Below, piece after piece: positions 1 to 8,694 of a stretch of DNA of 64,000 nt. The position numbers and the translations under genes are program-made. The DNA comes from Cohnella silvisoli (GTDB lineage Bacteria; Bacillota; Bacilli; Paenibacillales; Paenibacillaceae): assembly GCF_021190915.1 (NCBI RefSeq), contig NZ_JAIOAP010000014.1:1-64000 (forward strand). Direction: 5' to 3'. The notes under the pieces are model-generated. The model ran no database searches, was not told the DNA's origin, and saw only the letters and a program-made list of their open reading frames with translations. Positions within the stretch are counted from its first letter, which is position 1; each line of letters starts with the position of its first letter.

Positions 1-175
1 TCAAAAGCAAGTAAAGAATACCACAAAATCAACGACAGTCCAAGCCACCTAACGGTGGTTTGGAAACACCGTAAAAGTGACATTTTCTCGGAAGAGTTAA
101 GGTGACATTTTCTCAGCAAATTGACACTATTTGGCACCAGCATTTCTATTACATCATTTCAGCAAATTGTCACTT
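1..175. mobile_element. probable right end of an insertion sequence
   Basis: The left edge shows a short hairpin (about 40-63) and then the 13-mer GTGACATTTTCTC twice (77-89 and 102-114). A pair of related motifs, AGCAAATTGACAC and AGCAAATTGTCAC, follows near 116 and 161. Repeated copies of a short motif at one end are typical of IS21-type elements, whose ends carry several transposase-binding repeats. A short open frame ending at a stop near 52 could be the tail of a transposase, but too little is inside the window to identify it. No target duplication can be checked because the other end is off-window. Confidence 0.35.
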
Positions 176-206
176 TTAACACTTTTTATTAGAACAGTTA
201 TTGCAT

Positions 207-731
207 TTATTCTCCACTAAAGCTTTTGGCCCATTCAGCTACCCTGCGACTACTTTCTTCTTCTGACAAATCCTCAATCCTAGTCATAATAGACCATCTT
301 ACTCCAAAAGGATCCAATATACTTCCGAATCGATCACCTGAAACAAAGCTTGCAACCGGTTCCCTTACTTTTGCTCCTCTTGCTACCGCATTTTCAAATA
401 CCTGGTCAACATTAATTACGTAAATTCCTAAAGAATAACACGCATTGTCTTCATCTGGCGGCAAGGCCAATTTATAAGTCGGATTCGCTGCTCCCAGCTG
501 TAAAAAACCATTTCCAAAATCTAATTCCGCATGAACAATTATTTTTTTCCCATTTACATCAGGATATTCAGTAATATCCTTAACCCTTGCATTGAAAACA
601 GTTTTATAGAACTCTATTGCTTCAGAAGGATTCTTCACTGTTATAAATGGGGTAATAGATGTAAAGCCGTTGGGTGTTCCATTCTTTGTATATTTACCTG
701 ACACTCCCATATCTTTTATGCTTTCAGTCAT
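207..731 (-). CDS. VOC family protein (PhnB/glyoxalase-like)
   Basis: This is a 174-residue protein of the vicinal-oxygen-chelate superfamily. Residues about 27-155 carry the paired beta-alpha-beta-beta-beta modules, with the signatures PFITVKNPSEAIEFYKTVF at the start and DPFGVRWSIMTRIED near the end, as in PhnB-like proteins. Family members bind a metal or small ligand and include glyoxalases, dioxygenases and drug-binding proteins; the substrate here cannot be predicted. An AAGGAGGAG ribosome site sits just before the ATG. The gene lies 28 bp downstream of a DJ-1-type gene on the same strand, so the two are probably co-transcribed. Confidence 0.85.
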   Translation of the reverse strand: MTESIKDMGVSGKYTKNGTPNGFTSITPFITVKNPSEAIEFYKTVFNARVKDITEYPDVNGKKIIVHAELDFGNGFLQLGAANPTYKLALPPDEDNACYSLGIYVINVDQVFENAVARGAKVREPVASFVSGDRFGSILDPFGVRWSIMTRIEDLSEEESSRRVAEWAKSFSGE

Positions 732-759
732 TTTTACTCCTCCTTAAATGCTGATACCT

Positions 760-1392
760 TCATTGTATTGAATTCATCAACTCATAGTAATATTTAGAAT
801 CACTAGTCTTATTAAGGCTATACCAGGCGTCTAATGTTTTTGGAGAAAACACATCCAAAGCTTTCAAGATGTGTACAGAAAATTCCAACGGAGCTATTCC
901 AGATGCTGTGATCAGTTTTCCATCAGTTACAGCAGACTCCATTTTGTAATACTTTTCTCCTGTATAAGTGGGACAGATCATTTTAAGGTATTCCAGATCA
1001 TTGCTTGTATGCCAACGTGAATTTAGCAATCCTGTCTGGGCAAGTCCCATTGTAGCACCACAAATCGCAGCAACCCATATCCCTTCCTTTAAACACCTCT
1101 CAACGATTTTTAAGATGGGTTGGTGAATGGTTTCTGTCCATGTATCTCCACCGGGTAAAATCAATAGATCTGATCTTTCAATGCTGCACTCATCCAATTT
1201 GATGTCAGGCAGTATTTTCAATCCGCCCATTGTAGTTACAGGAGTCTTTTCAATTCCCACGGTAACTATTTTTGATGGGGCCAGCCCCTTTTTATAATAT
1301 CTTCCCGAGTTCAGTTCGGCAGTTAAGTAACCTATTTCCCAGTCTGCCATTGTGTCAAACACATAAAGATATACCGTATTATTCATTTGCAA
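760..1392 (-). CDS. DJ-1/PfpI family protein (class I glutamine amidotransferase-like)
   Basis: The 210-residue product has the DJ-1/PfpI flavodoxin-like fold. The glutamine-amidotransferase-like LLILPGGDTW loop is near residue 93 and the nucleophile elbow AAICGATMGLAQ, with its cysteine, is near residue 122. Members act as glyoxalases/deglycases, chaperones or regulators; the role here is not known. It is followed closely by the VOC gene, and two possible glyoxalase-type proteins side by side suggest electrophile detoxification (inference). A WYL-type regulator gene, now frameshifted, lies upstream on the same strand, and a TGACA/TGTCA palindrome lies between them. Confidence 0.85.
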   Translation of the reverse strand: MQMNNTVYLYVFDTMADWEIGYLTAELNSGRYYKKGLAPSKIVTVGIEKTPVTTMGGLKILPDIKLDECSIERSDLLILPGGDTWTETIHQPILKIVERCLKEGIWVAAICGATMGLAQTGLLNSRWHTSNDLEYLKMICPTYTGEKYYKMESAVTDGKLITASGIAPLEFSVHILKALDVFSPKTLDAWYSLNKTSDSKYYYELMNSIQ

Positions 1393-1469
1393 GTTCTCCT
1401 TATTTTACAATTCATCAAGTGATACCAACCATCCATCGGTAATCAATGATTATCTTCATTATAAAATAA

Positions 1470-1494
1470 TTTCACTGACATCTGCTGTCAGTGA
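1470..1494 (-). promoter_or_regulatory. palindrome: terminator of the WYL gene and/or operator
   Basis: The arms TTCACTGACA and TGTCAGTGAA flank a 5-base centre. On the minus strand it is followed by an ATTATTTT run, so it could end the upstream WYL gene. Its core TGACA-N5-TGTCA also resembles the palindrome at 16607 and 54361, so an operator role ahead of the DJ-1 gene is equally possible. Confidence 0.5.
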
Positions 1495-1499
1495 AGCCA

Positions 1500-2470
1500 T
1501 CAAAGTTGATAATATTCCATTAACTCCGACGCAACAGTAACAAGTTTTTCCTTCAAACTCTGTGGTTCGATTACTTGAATGGATTTCCCGTAGGATAGGA
1601 GAAAATAAGGAACATAGGTATGCATTGATTTTTCCTCAAGTAAAAAGATTGCTTGATTTGATGTCCGCTCTTTCAGATGATGCCCCAAAAACCAATGCAG
1701 GCATAAGTCATCCAATGCCTCTGACCTGCCTCCGATAATTAAAGAAACTAACCCGTCCTTGCCCACCAAATCAGGTATTGCATAAAAAATTCACGGGCCG
1801 AAAAAGCTTCGGAACGCTTAAATATGATTTGAGTACGCTTGATTTGTAGAATCCGATCTGCCCGAAAGCTGCGGATCTCATTCCTTAGGTGGCAAAATGC
1901 AACAGTATACCATTTATTGTTCCAGTAAACCATTCCATAGGGGTCTATCACCCTATTCTTGGGTTGATCATCACGGCTTGTGCGATAATCGATTTCTACA
2001 GAGAATTCGTTTGCTATAGCTTGCTCCAATTCCGCCAATACCGGCTGAACAGAAGGGTCTCCCATGCGGATTATAACTTCAAATCCAGCCAAATGACGGC
2101 TAAGTATACTTTCCTGCTCCTGATTCGAATACATTTTCAATTTTGATGTCGCATTGCCTAATGCCTCACTCAAAGGGTATCCGGCTTCTTTTGCAAAAGC
2201 AGCAGCATGAAGGAGTGCCTTTTTTTCTTCAATATCAAATAGCAGAGGTGCTCTGATAAAATGATTCAGCAAACTATACCCGCCATTATGACCTGTGTCG
2301 GATATTATAGGCACTCCACTGGCACATAGTGCATCAATATACCGATAAACTGTTCGTATATTTATTTCTAACTTTTCGGATATTTGTTTTGCAGTCATTT
2401 TTACGCCCGAATTCAGCATCCATAGAATGGCCAGCATATTATCGTTTTTTGGCATAACTTGAACCCTCAT
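1500..2470 (-). pseudogene. YafY-type HTH/WYL transcriptional regulator, frameshifted
   Basis: Two overlapping frames together make a normal-length (about 315 residue) WYL regulator. The first (2470 to 1748) holds the N-terminal winged helix (MTAKQISEKLEINIRTVYRYIDAL) and most of the WYL domain, up to REFFMQYL. The second (1769 to 1500) continues from DLVGKDGLVSLIIGG to the C-terminus. The switch falls at about 1765-1780, where one base seems to be missing in the reading direction. The second frame has no ribosome site of its own. Family members bind DNA with the HTH and sense ligands with the WYL domain. A sequencing error is an alternative to a real mutation. Confidence 0.75.
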
Positions 2471-2580
2471 CTTTTATTAAACCTCAATATTTTTTATAAA
2501 TATCTTTTTTATCTTCTCAAGGATCGCACTAAATTATTCACCATCCAATAAAGAATCCACCAAACATTATTTTCATTATA

Positions 2581-3231
2581 TTACTCCTCATTCAGTAGCT
2601 TCTTTAGTGTAGTAATATCGTTAACCGATACTAATTGCTCAAGATTTTCAAATATCTTTTTCTCATCCCAGTTCCACCATTGAAGCTCTAACAATAATGT
2701 AATCATCTCATCACTGAAACGCTTCTTAATAACATGTGCAGGATTGCCGCCAACAATTGTATACGGTTCAACGCTTTTTACAACAGTTGAGTTCGTAGCA
2801 ACAATTGCACCGTCACCAATTTTTACTCCTGGCATAATCGTAACATTTTGTCCCAGCCATACATCATTGCCAATAAAGGTATCGCCTTTGAAGGGCAATT
2901 GCTCTATGGTTGGAGTGACCTTTTCCCAGCCTCCGCCAAAAATATTGAAAGGATATGTTGTTAAACCATCCATCCGATGATTAGCACCATTCATAATAAT
3001 TGTAACCCCTTCAGCTATGGCGCAGAACTTACCTATAACCAGCTTATCACCTAAAAATTCATAATGATGCTGAATATTATTATAGAAATTCTCTGGTGAG
3101 TTTGTATTGTCGCTATAATATGTGTAATCGCCAATCTTAACGTTTGATCTGCTTGGTAGATTTTTAATGTAACAAACTGTTCTCATATTTTCATTGGGAT
3201 ACAGCTTATTTTTATCCGGAGCTATCGTCAT
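2581..3231 (-). CDS. CatB/Vat-type xenobiotic O-acetyltransferase
   Basis: This 216-residue protein belongs to the left-handed beta-helix acetyltransferases related to Vat streptogramin and CatB chloramphenicol acetyltransferases. Typical features are the hexapeptide repeats (VIGKFCAIAEGVTI, FIGNDVWLGQNVTI, KIGDGAIVATNSTV), the catalytic histidine in the GANHRMDG loop (near residue 86), and the C-terminal NPAHVIKKRFSDE...LLELQWWNWDEKKI segment. Acetyl-CoA is the expected donor. Close relatives inactivate streptogramin A, but many chromosomal homologues have no proven antibiotic substrate, so resistance is only a possibility. It is transcribed after an HxlR regulator relic on the same strand. 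Confidence 0.85.
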   Translation of the reverse strand: MTIAPDKNKLYPNENMRTVCYIKNLPSRSNVKIGDYTYYSDNTNSPENFYNNIQHHYEFLGDKLVIGKFCAIAEGVTIIMNGANHRMDGLTTYPFNIFGGGWEKVTPTIEQLPFKGDTFIGNDVWLGQNVTIMPGVKIGDGAIVATNSTVVKSVEPYTIVGGNPAHVIKKRFSDEMITLLLELQWWNWDEKKIFENLEQLVSVNDITTLKKLLNEE

Positions 3232-3354
3232 ACGAACACATCCTCTCTAATACGTTATTTAACCATGCCTAGCCCTATTAGCCGTTTCTTCAGGCGAACA
3301 CGCGGCTGAAACTGATTTTTCTGTTAACATCATTGGTGAAAATCCGTTCAGTTA

Positions 3355-3612
3355 TTAAATATCTTCATCCCTTTGTATTGCAGCTTCATGAAGTTTGATC
3401 TTATACGTCTCACCCCATTCTTTCGTGAACAATATGATCGGTTTCAACGTTCTTCCAAAATCGGTCAGCGAGTATTCTACTTTTGGAGGTACCTGTTTAT
3501 AAACTTCACGGTGAATGATACCATCCCGCTCAAGCTCCCGCAGCTGCAAGGTAAGCATAAACTGTGTAATGTCCGGATAGAGACGCCGAAATGTTGTTCC
3601 TACCGGACATCC
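3355..3612 (-). pseudogene. HxlR-family regulator with an internal deletion
   Basis: The readable C-terminal part ([37 protein letters not shown]) is a clear HxlR winged helix. HxlR proteins start with a CPV motif followed by about 30 residues leading into the recognition helix. Here GCPVGTT is joined directly to [15 protein letters not shown], so the first helices of the HTH are missing. A stop codon precedes GCPV and no start codon is visible in frame. I infer a dead gene that lost roughly 30 codons. A shorter product from the ATG at 3558 would lack most of the DNA-binding fold. Confidence 0.65.
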
Positions 3613-3820
3613 TCACTCCGCCTTACTGCCATAAGGCTTCTGAGCCTCTCTACGCCCGATTCAACCAAAATCAAATAATCGAAATAAGCCAGCCTCAGCC
3701 CTTGCTAGCACTGTATTTCGCCTGATACGCAGGAGAGGGCTGGCGCCCCTCCCAATCGTTCAAAACGGAAAAGAGCTGAGGACAACCAGGAGCTGCTACC
3801 TGAATATCGCTCGGTTCTTA

Positions 3821-3880
3821 TGTAAACTTTTTATGCTCTAGGCAGACTTTTTTGGCTTTGTGCAAACTTTAATTGCTCGT
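3821..3880. repeat. three tandem 20-bp degenerate repeats
   Basis: Consecutive 20-mers share the pattern TGYAAACTTTWWTTGCTC: units start at 3821, 3841 and 3861. Exact 20-bp spacing puts them on one face of the helix. This resembles arrays of transposase-binding sites at transposon ends, but no transposase is next to them. Confidence 0.5.
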
Positions 3881-3921
3881 TAGAATTAAATTTTTATGAG
3901 CAACACACAGCACTCCACATG

Positions 3922-4110
3922 CCCCGTATGCGGGATAATATCCCGCTACGGTGCTTCATGCTAAAACCCGCAAACCTTTGATACTACGGCATTTTTCAAA
4001 TCTACCGATAGGCTAGGTTAGGCTTAAAAATGATGGTTTATGCTGAATTTCGTCCCCAATCCGTCCCCATAGCTTTACCTTAAAAACCTTGATACAGTAC
4101 GGTTTTTGCC
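3922..4110. repeat. att-like repeat cluster, left copy
   Basis: A palindrome with arms CCGTATGCGGGA and TCCCGCTACGG (3924-3951) is followed by two motifs of the form CCTTGATAC..TACGG..TTTTT (about 3977-4000 and 4086-4107). A related palindrome, ATGC(A/C)CCGTATGCGGGA, and the same CCTTGAT motif recur at 10.02-10.14 kb. Such layouts are seen at tyrosine-recombinase attachment sites; the function here is inferred. Confidence 0.4.
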
Positions 4111-4285
4111 CTTTACGCCCCCACGACTTCATTCGTCATTCATCCGTAATTCAAGTATAATTAATGTAAGAGGCGAACCAAGAATGAAGAAGAAAAACGC
4201 GAAATGTTGCAACGAGACACTGCCGAATTCATGGTAATTGCTGCTGAACTGCAAGCACAGCATGAAACAGAATAAGGAGGCTCCA

Positions 4286-4767
4286 ATGATGCTAAACGAA
4301 GCTCAAAGAACGGTTAAGCGGCAATTGTTGACACTAGACCATTCAATCATGCAGACAATCGGCAAATACGGCCATATCACTATTCCCGGCCTTGTTAGGC
4401 TAATGCCGGAAAACCGGCCTAGGAATACGATCTACCAAAGGACAAAGGCGCTCACGGAATGGGGCTATATTGAGGCTGTCATAGGCAAGAAAAAAAACAA
4501 AATCTTTCGCCTCTCGCAGCGCGGCGTTGATGATTTGGAGATGTGCGGCGCAACAGTTCGGGGTAGGAGCTATTTGCAAAACGATTAGCACGGGTAGCGT
4601 GGGCGTTAGAACAAACCGGCTCTTTAGAAACACTTGGATTGGATGGACTGCCGACGACAAAGCCGCTGGACGCCGTAAGCAAGGGAGAAGCGCCTCGGGT
4701 ATTACTCGTAGACAATCCCTATCAACATATATCCAATACCTTCCAGCGCCTAGATGACCTTGTATAA
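4286..4767 (+). pseudogene. winged-helix (replication-relaxation-like) protein, frameshifted
   Basis: A strong AAGGAGG precedes the ATG at 4286. The first frame reads MMLNEAQRTVKRQLLTLDHS followed by a winged-helix segment (ITIPGLVRLMPENRPRNTIYQRTKALTEWGYIE), then stops at 4588. Reading continues well in another frame from about 4567 (ELFAKRLARVAWALEQTG, then PRVLLVDNPYQHISNTFQRLDDLV) to a stop at 4767. The joined product of about 155 residues resembles the start of replication-relaxation proteins of conjugative elements. I infer an element relic with one frameshift between 4520 and 4566. Confidence 0.55.
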
Positions 4768-5464
4768 TAGCCTTGACGGAAAAACAGGCGGCAGAGCTTC
4801 AACGGCATGTGAATACCAACGACTGTCCAGTGGCGCATTCGATGAAGCGGCTCTTACAGCTTCTCCGTCATTTTTCAAATGATGGATATTTAAACTATAT
4901 TTCTCCTTTACCACGTACTTACTAACCCATTACTTCATCTAGCCCTCAATACCCTCCTTTATCCAATTCGATAATAACCTCATATTATGACGCCAGCCCT
5001 TCTTCCAAGAACAGTAAATTCAATAACAGACCTATATTGCAACCATAAATGACCTTCAATTCAAGGTTAATACGACCATACAAAAATCGTAAATATGTCA
5101 ATAATTCACCTATAATAAATTTCGCCTCAAAAAGCAACTTTCAAGAAAAAAAATACCCCGCCGGAAACTTACTGGCGGGTATTGTATTGGTTATATTAGA
5201 TTATTTCCGTTAGTGTCCAGTAGTTCATATGCTTTGTCGACCATTTCATTAATCCTTACCGTACGCGTGAATCGCTTTATGGGTAAGCGTCAAACCAAGC
5301 ACACCTTCAACGTTAAATCCATTCATGAGAAAATGAAGGCATGCTTAGTTTCTACACTAAAACAATTGCACACTATTGTAACATATCAAAAAATATGCCT
5401 AATCATGAAATGTGGATTTATATTCAATAATTTTTGATCCATGCCAATGAACACTTATTAGGTA
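4768..5464. other. no intact gene; relic frames and a terminator
   Basis: From 4773 a plus-strand frame LTEKQAAELQRHVNTNDCPV runs for about 50 codons, and an overlapping 42-codon frame starts at an ATG at 4754. Neither has a clear ribosome site. A hairpin with arms ATACCC and GGGTAT (about 5154-5179) is followed on the minus strand by a run of U, so it fits a leftward terminator. Upstream of it, minus-strand codons (about 5190-5290) read TRTVRINEMVDKAYELLDTN and end at a stop. This looks like the tail of a degraded gene. Confidence 0.4.
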
Positions 5465-5728
5465 TCACCAAATGATATTTTTCCCAACATAATCGCCCCA
5501 AATCATATCTAATAAATCCCCAACGAAATCCTGATTAATCCTTTTGTTTTCAAACTCATTCCATAAAGGTAATACTAAAGCATATACCTCTTTTTTTTGA
5601 TACCCTAATAGTTTCAATTCGTAAAGCAATTTAGTTCCCTCGTCAAGAGGATAGTGTCTTGTGGGATTGTCAGAAACTTTCGCTGTCAGTAGTCTTATTT
5701 TTTGAATTATTTACTCTGTATAAAGCAT
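5465..5728 (-). pseudogene. small hypothetical protein with an in-frame stop at codon 6
   Basis: Reading leftward, a GGAGC ribosome site precedes an ATG at 5728, giving MLYTE and then TAA. The same frame continues without interruption for about 82 codons to TGA at 5465, with ordinary protein composition (KIRLLTAKVSDNPTRHYPLD, then LLYELKLLGYQKKEVYALVL, then GDLLDMIWGDYVGKNIIW). The family is not recognised. It is either a gene inactivated by one nonsense change or a gene starting at an unusual codon after the stop. Confidence 0.5.
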
Positions 5729-5983
5729 TTTTCTGCTCCATTGTATGATTTCGGATATGGTTTTTGGCTTGATGGGAACCTTTTTGGGATTGTTACTATC
5801 TTCTACTCATTTTGGTGAAGCGAAGACTTTCTTATTGGGTTCTAACTATCTATCGTGCGTTCAAACTCCGTCTCACCGTACGTCCCTCCGAATCAGAGCC
5901 GGCAGCGTTAGAATCATCTTTGACGGTGGTTGTTGCACCTTCCAGGTAAGAAGATATTGCACATTAAGATGCCTATCAGTGTT

Positions 5984-6847
5984 CTATCGCATTACTTTAA
6001 TAAGGGCACCGAGTTCCTCATGTCCGTAGCCAGCATCCAAGGCCTTCTTGAAAAGCCCTTGGGCAAATACCGGAAATGCATTGTTAATGCCAGCTTCACG
6101 AGCTTGTTCCATGAGGAGCTCCACTGTCGTCATACACATATTTACAGAACTCTGTGGATTATCGTATGTTTCTGTTTGAATCACTTCACTCTCATACTTG
6201 ATGACATCACCGACAACCTGCGAGACATGAGCGATCATGGACCCGAAAGCATCCACGCGAAGGCCATCCGATTCAAGGATACGTGCCGCATGAAAAAAGC
6301 CGAGGTACGAACCAAATAAGTATGAAAGAAACGCTAATTCTGTCGAAGATGCTGCGCTAACCTGCTCACCAAGATAAGGCACATTTCCGGCCAGGCATTT
6401 AAGATACGGCTCACTCTGTTGGAAAGCGGTTATGGAGCCTGATGTAAAGATTGTAGCGTCCGGTTTGCCCATCTGGGGCGGTGAAGCCGCTATGGCTCCG
6501 TCGAGATATTCCGCATCGTGTTCTCGAGCCCATGCTTCATTGTCACGTGCTTGCTGGGGGCTGCCTGTGCTCAACTGGACAAGAATGCGACCTGCGAGGG
6601 CCGGTTTGACCTCCTCTGTATCCAAAATACCGTATGAAGTCTTATAGTCAGAAACACAGATGATCGACACATGGCTTGCACTTATTGCAGATGCCGCACT
6701 GGGTGCAAGGATAGCTCCTTCCTTGATGAGCGGCTCCGCCTTTGCGCTCGACCGATTCCATACTGTTACTCGATAGCCATTTTGAAGCAACACTCGTGCA
6801 ATTGCTGCGCCCATTGATCCCAAACCAATTACTGATACATTACTCAT
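5984..6847 (-). CDS. NAD(P)-dependent oxidoreductase, imine reductase / 6PGDH-like
   Basis: The 287-residue protein starts with a Rossmann motif (VIGLGSMGAAIA) and the NADPH-preferring VWNRSSAKAE loop, as in imine reductases and beta-hydroxyacid dehydrogenases. The all-helical C-terminal dimerisation domain ends with GYGHEELGALIKVMR, close to the EELAALIEV ending common in the imine-reductase branch. Expected chemistry is NADPH-dependent reduction of a C=N or C=O bond; the physiological substrate is unknown. GGAGG precedes the ATG by 8 bases. About 250 bp downstream hold no recognisable gene. Confidence 0.8.
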   Translation of the reverse strand: MSNVSVIGLGSMGAAIARVLLQNGYRVTVWNRSSAKAEPLIKEGAILAPSAASAISASHVSIICVSDYKTSYGILDTEEVKPALAGRILVQLSTGSPQQARDNEAWAREHDAEYLDGAIAASPPQMGKPDATIFTSGSITAFQQSEPYLKCLAGNVPYLGEQVSAASSTELAFLSYLFGSYLGFFHAARILESDGLRVDAFGSMIAHVSQVVGDVIKYESEVIQTETYDNPQSSVNMCMTTVELLMEQAREAGINNAFPVFAQGLFKKALDAGYGHEELGALIKVMR

Positions 6848-6921
6848 ATTGTTTCCTCCATGTCATAAAATTCTTAATTTTTAAACGATAGTAGCGTTTT
6901 TTTGTTTATAAACATTCGTTC

Positions 6922-8019
6922 TCACGAGGGCTCTGCGGTAGCGGTTACGTAGAAATCCGTTGTCGCCAGCTCTTTTCCATTTATTATTACGGATAGCCGA
7001 TGTTTACCTGGATAATGCTTGCGGGTCGTCAAGTCCTTGAAATGATGGGCTCGCACGTATTTCCGCTCCACATTGTCGTAGTTGTGTTCTGTTATCTTGA
7101 ATAGCTTTCTCGATGTCGTACCGTTCGATTTGACAAAATCAATCCCGTATTCGACCCGAAGCAGTTGGGTTACAGATGAGTTGGTTCGGATCGAAAATGA
7201 AAAGTTAAGACATTGGCCGATCACCAGTATCTCTTCGTCAAGCGTCAAACCGCGTATCGTCACATCTGGCGAAGTCGCAAAACCAAACAAAGAAAGTACG
7301 TCTGGATCTCCTTTTCGAAGTAAACCACGACACCCGTGTTTGACAATCCAATCGGTCTGGAGGTTCTCTCCAAACCAAACGCGGGCAAGTTGTTTAATCT
7401 GTTCGGGATGATCCTTGGATATATCGTTCAGATTATTAGCAACGCTTTTCTGCACATAGATGGATGAATCTCGCTTGAGTTGTTCCAATATGGGCATAAT
7501 TGGCGACGGATCAGCTTTGAATATGTCCAAGGCCATCGCCCAAGGCAATCGGGGACGGCAGCCCTCGCTGGCTAGCCGTCTGATGTGATGATCAGGATGG
7601 ATCGCCCACTGAAGCATCTGGTCCATCATTCTAACGGGATCTTGCACAATAAAAGGACGAACGGCTAACTCCGAACTGGAAAAGAGCGTGAACCGCCCCA
7701 GTGCTGGAATGGAATCCGTCCAATCGTCAAGTCCGTATACTTCCACAAAATCTGGAAAGAACAAGTATTCGACTCCTCTACATTGAGGAGCGATTTGGAT
7801 CAAAACCGATAATGCTTCGCTATAGGACGTTGGCAGGGTCAGCCGCAAAGAAGCGCTTATATGCCGGATACGCTGTTTCAATTGTTTTTGTTCCCAGCTG
7901 GCATCGTAGATCAAGTTCAGAAACTTCGTTGAATCAAATGCCGGATACTTGAGTTTGACGATGGCTGTAAATTTGGTGAAAAAATCCAGATTATATTTAC
8001 CCGCAAATGTATCACCCAT
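6922..8019 (-). CDS. alkC: AlkC-type DNA alkylation repair HEAT-repeat protein
   Basis: The 365-residue product has HEAT-like repeats typical of the AlkC/AlkD DNA glycosylases, which remove N3- or N7-alkylated purines without base flipping. The marker segment HHIRRLASEGCRPRLPWA lies near residue 150. The last 110 residues (from about GDPDVLSLFGF) look like an immunoglobulin-like domain, found in one AlkC subgroup. I chose the ATG at 8019 because AAAGGAGATGGAAT precedes it directly; an upstream in-frame start at 8046 adds nine poorly supported residues. It stands alone, between a dehydrogenase and an ABM-like gene. Confidence 0.8.
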   Translation of the reverse strand: MGDTFAGKYNLDFFTKFTAIVKLKYPAFDSTKFLNLIYDASWEQKQLKQRIRHISASLRLTLPTSYSEALSVLIQIAPQCRGVEYLFFPDFVEVYGLDDWTDSIPALGRFTLFSSSELAVRPFIVQDPVRMMDQMLQWAIHPDHHIRRLASEGCRPRLPWAMALDIFKADPSPIMPILEQLKRDSSIYVQKSVANNLNDISKDHPEQIKQLARVWFGENLQTDWIVKHGCRGLLRKGDPDVLSLFGFATSPDVTIRGLTLDEEILVIGQCLNFSFSIRTNSSVTQLLRVEYGIDFVKSNGTTSRKLFKITEHNYDNVERKYVRAHHFKDLTTRKHYPGKHRLSVIINGKELATTDFYVTATAEPS

Positions 8020-8090
8020 ATTCCATCTCCTTTCTTGTATTATCATCTAAATGTGAATTGAGCAAAGAACTGGCCAACTTCCCAAAGTCC

Positions 8091-8414
8091 CTACATGCTC
8101 AAATTAATCGGGATTAGATGCCGTTGCGTGATCTCCCTCGAATCAATCATTGAAACAAAATTTTGGAAAGCTGGTACAGACTTGAGTTGCTCCATAGCTG
8201 CCAATGCCATTTCCATATCGGACCAGTAAATAATGTCCGTCCATTGGATTTCATTTGGTGTATGTAGCAATGTGCGCCCTTTGAACCCAGATATTCCATT
8301 TTGCAGCACCTCGCTCAATGCAGTGGCCGCTTTGCAAAAGCGGAGCTTATCCGTTCCTTCCTTCAACTCGAACAAAACAATTTCCATCACGTATTGTTGA
8401 TTCTTCTGCTCCAT
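8091..8414 (-). CDS. antibiotic-biosynthesis-monooxygenase-like small protein
   Basis: This is a 107-residue protein of alpha+beta ferredoxin-like type. YVMEIVLFELKEGTDKLRFC begins the first strand, and the motif IQWTDIIYWSDMEMALAAME leads into a helix followed by the PAFQNFVSMID segment. These are features of dimeric ABM/YdhR-like proteins, which include small oxygenases and heme-degrading enzymes, but no catalytic residue can be assigned. The ATG at 8414 starts the conserved region; the longer frame to 8501 adds an uncharacteristic N-terminus. It is divergent from the WYL regulator at 8695, which probably controls it. Confidence 0.6.
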   Translation of the reverse strand: MEQKNQQYVMEIVLFELKEGTDKLRFCKAATALSEVLQNGISGFKGRTLLHTPNEIQWTDIIYWSDMEMALAAMEQLKSVPAFQNFVSMIDSREITQRHLIPINLSM

Positions 8415-8608
8415 CTTTTTATTCACTCCGTCCTCATATTTGAAGAAGCTATCTTCACACCTACTGATCATAGTCAGTACTCGCCACATAACCCTTACCA
8501 TGACGGTAGGATCATGAACGCATCCATAGCGACATCCAAGTTAGGCTAGCATGAGAATAATTATACTAGTCTAAATTGCATATCCGAATCCTCCTTGGTG
8601 TGTAAACA

Positions 8609-8660
8609 TTGACTTCGAGATTAAGCATACGGGATAATAGTGCCAAGTAGTGGCACTATT
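8609..8660 (+). promoter_or_regulatory. promoter with overlapping operator ahead of the WYL gene
   Basis: TTGACT (8609-8614) and GATAAT (8633-8638) are separated by 18 bases and form a sigma-A-like promoter. An inverted repeat with 10-bp arms, AATAGTGCCA and TGGCACTATT (8636-8660, 5-bp centre), overlaps the -10 and start region. This placement fits repression by the WYL regulator downstream. Confidence 0.65.
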
Positions 8661-8694
8661 AATTTAGTTTTTAAAAATATGGAGGGAACGGTCC

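Larger units (their letters stand above)
3613..4285. other. gene-free stretch with element-like repeats
   Basis: No convincing intact gene is present. The stretch holds three 20-bp degenerate repeats (3821-3880), a palindrome near 3924-3951, two CCTTGATAC-type motifs near 3977 and 4086, and a sigma-A-like -10 box TATAAT at 4156-4161. Just downstream, in-frame codons from about 4180 to 4275 read KNEEEKREMLQRDTAEF and end HETE, then stop. This looks like the tail of a small protein but has no supported start. Confidence 0.5.

Noticed and set aside
4527-4757. Plus-strand frame of 76 codons after the winged-helix start
   Set aside because: Its composition is unnatural (Trp/Arg/Gly-rich). Another frame (ELFAKRLARVAWALEQTG) continues the protein far better.
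5745-6319. Plus-strand frames overlapping the dehydrogenase gene
   Set aside because: No ribosome sites or domains; they mirror the coding strand of the well-supported gene.
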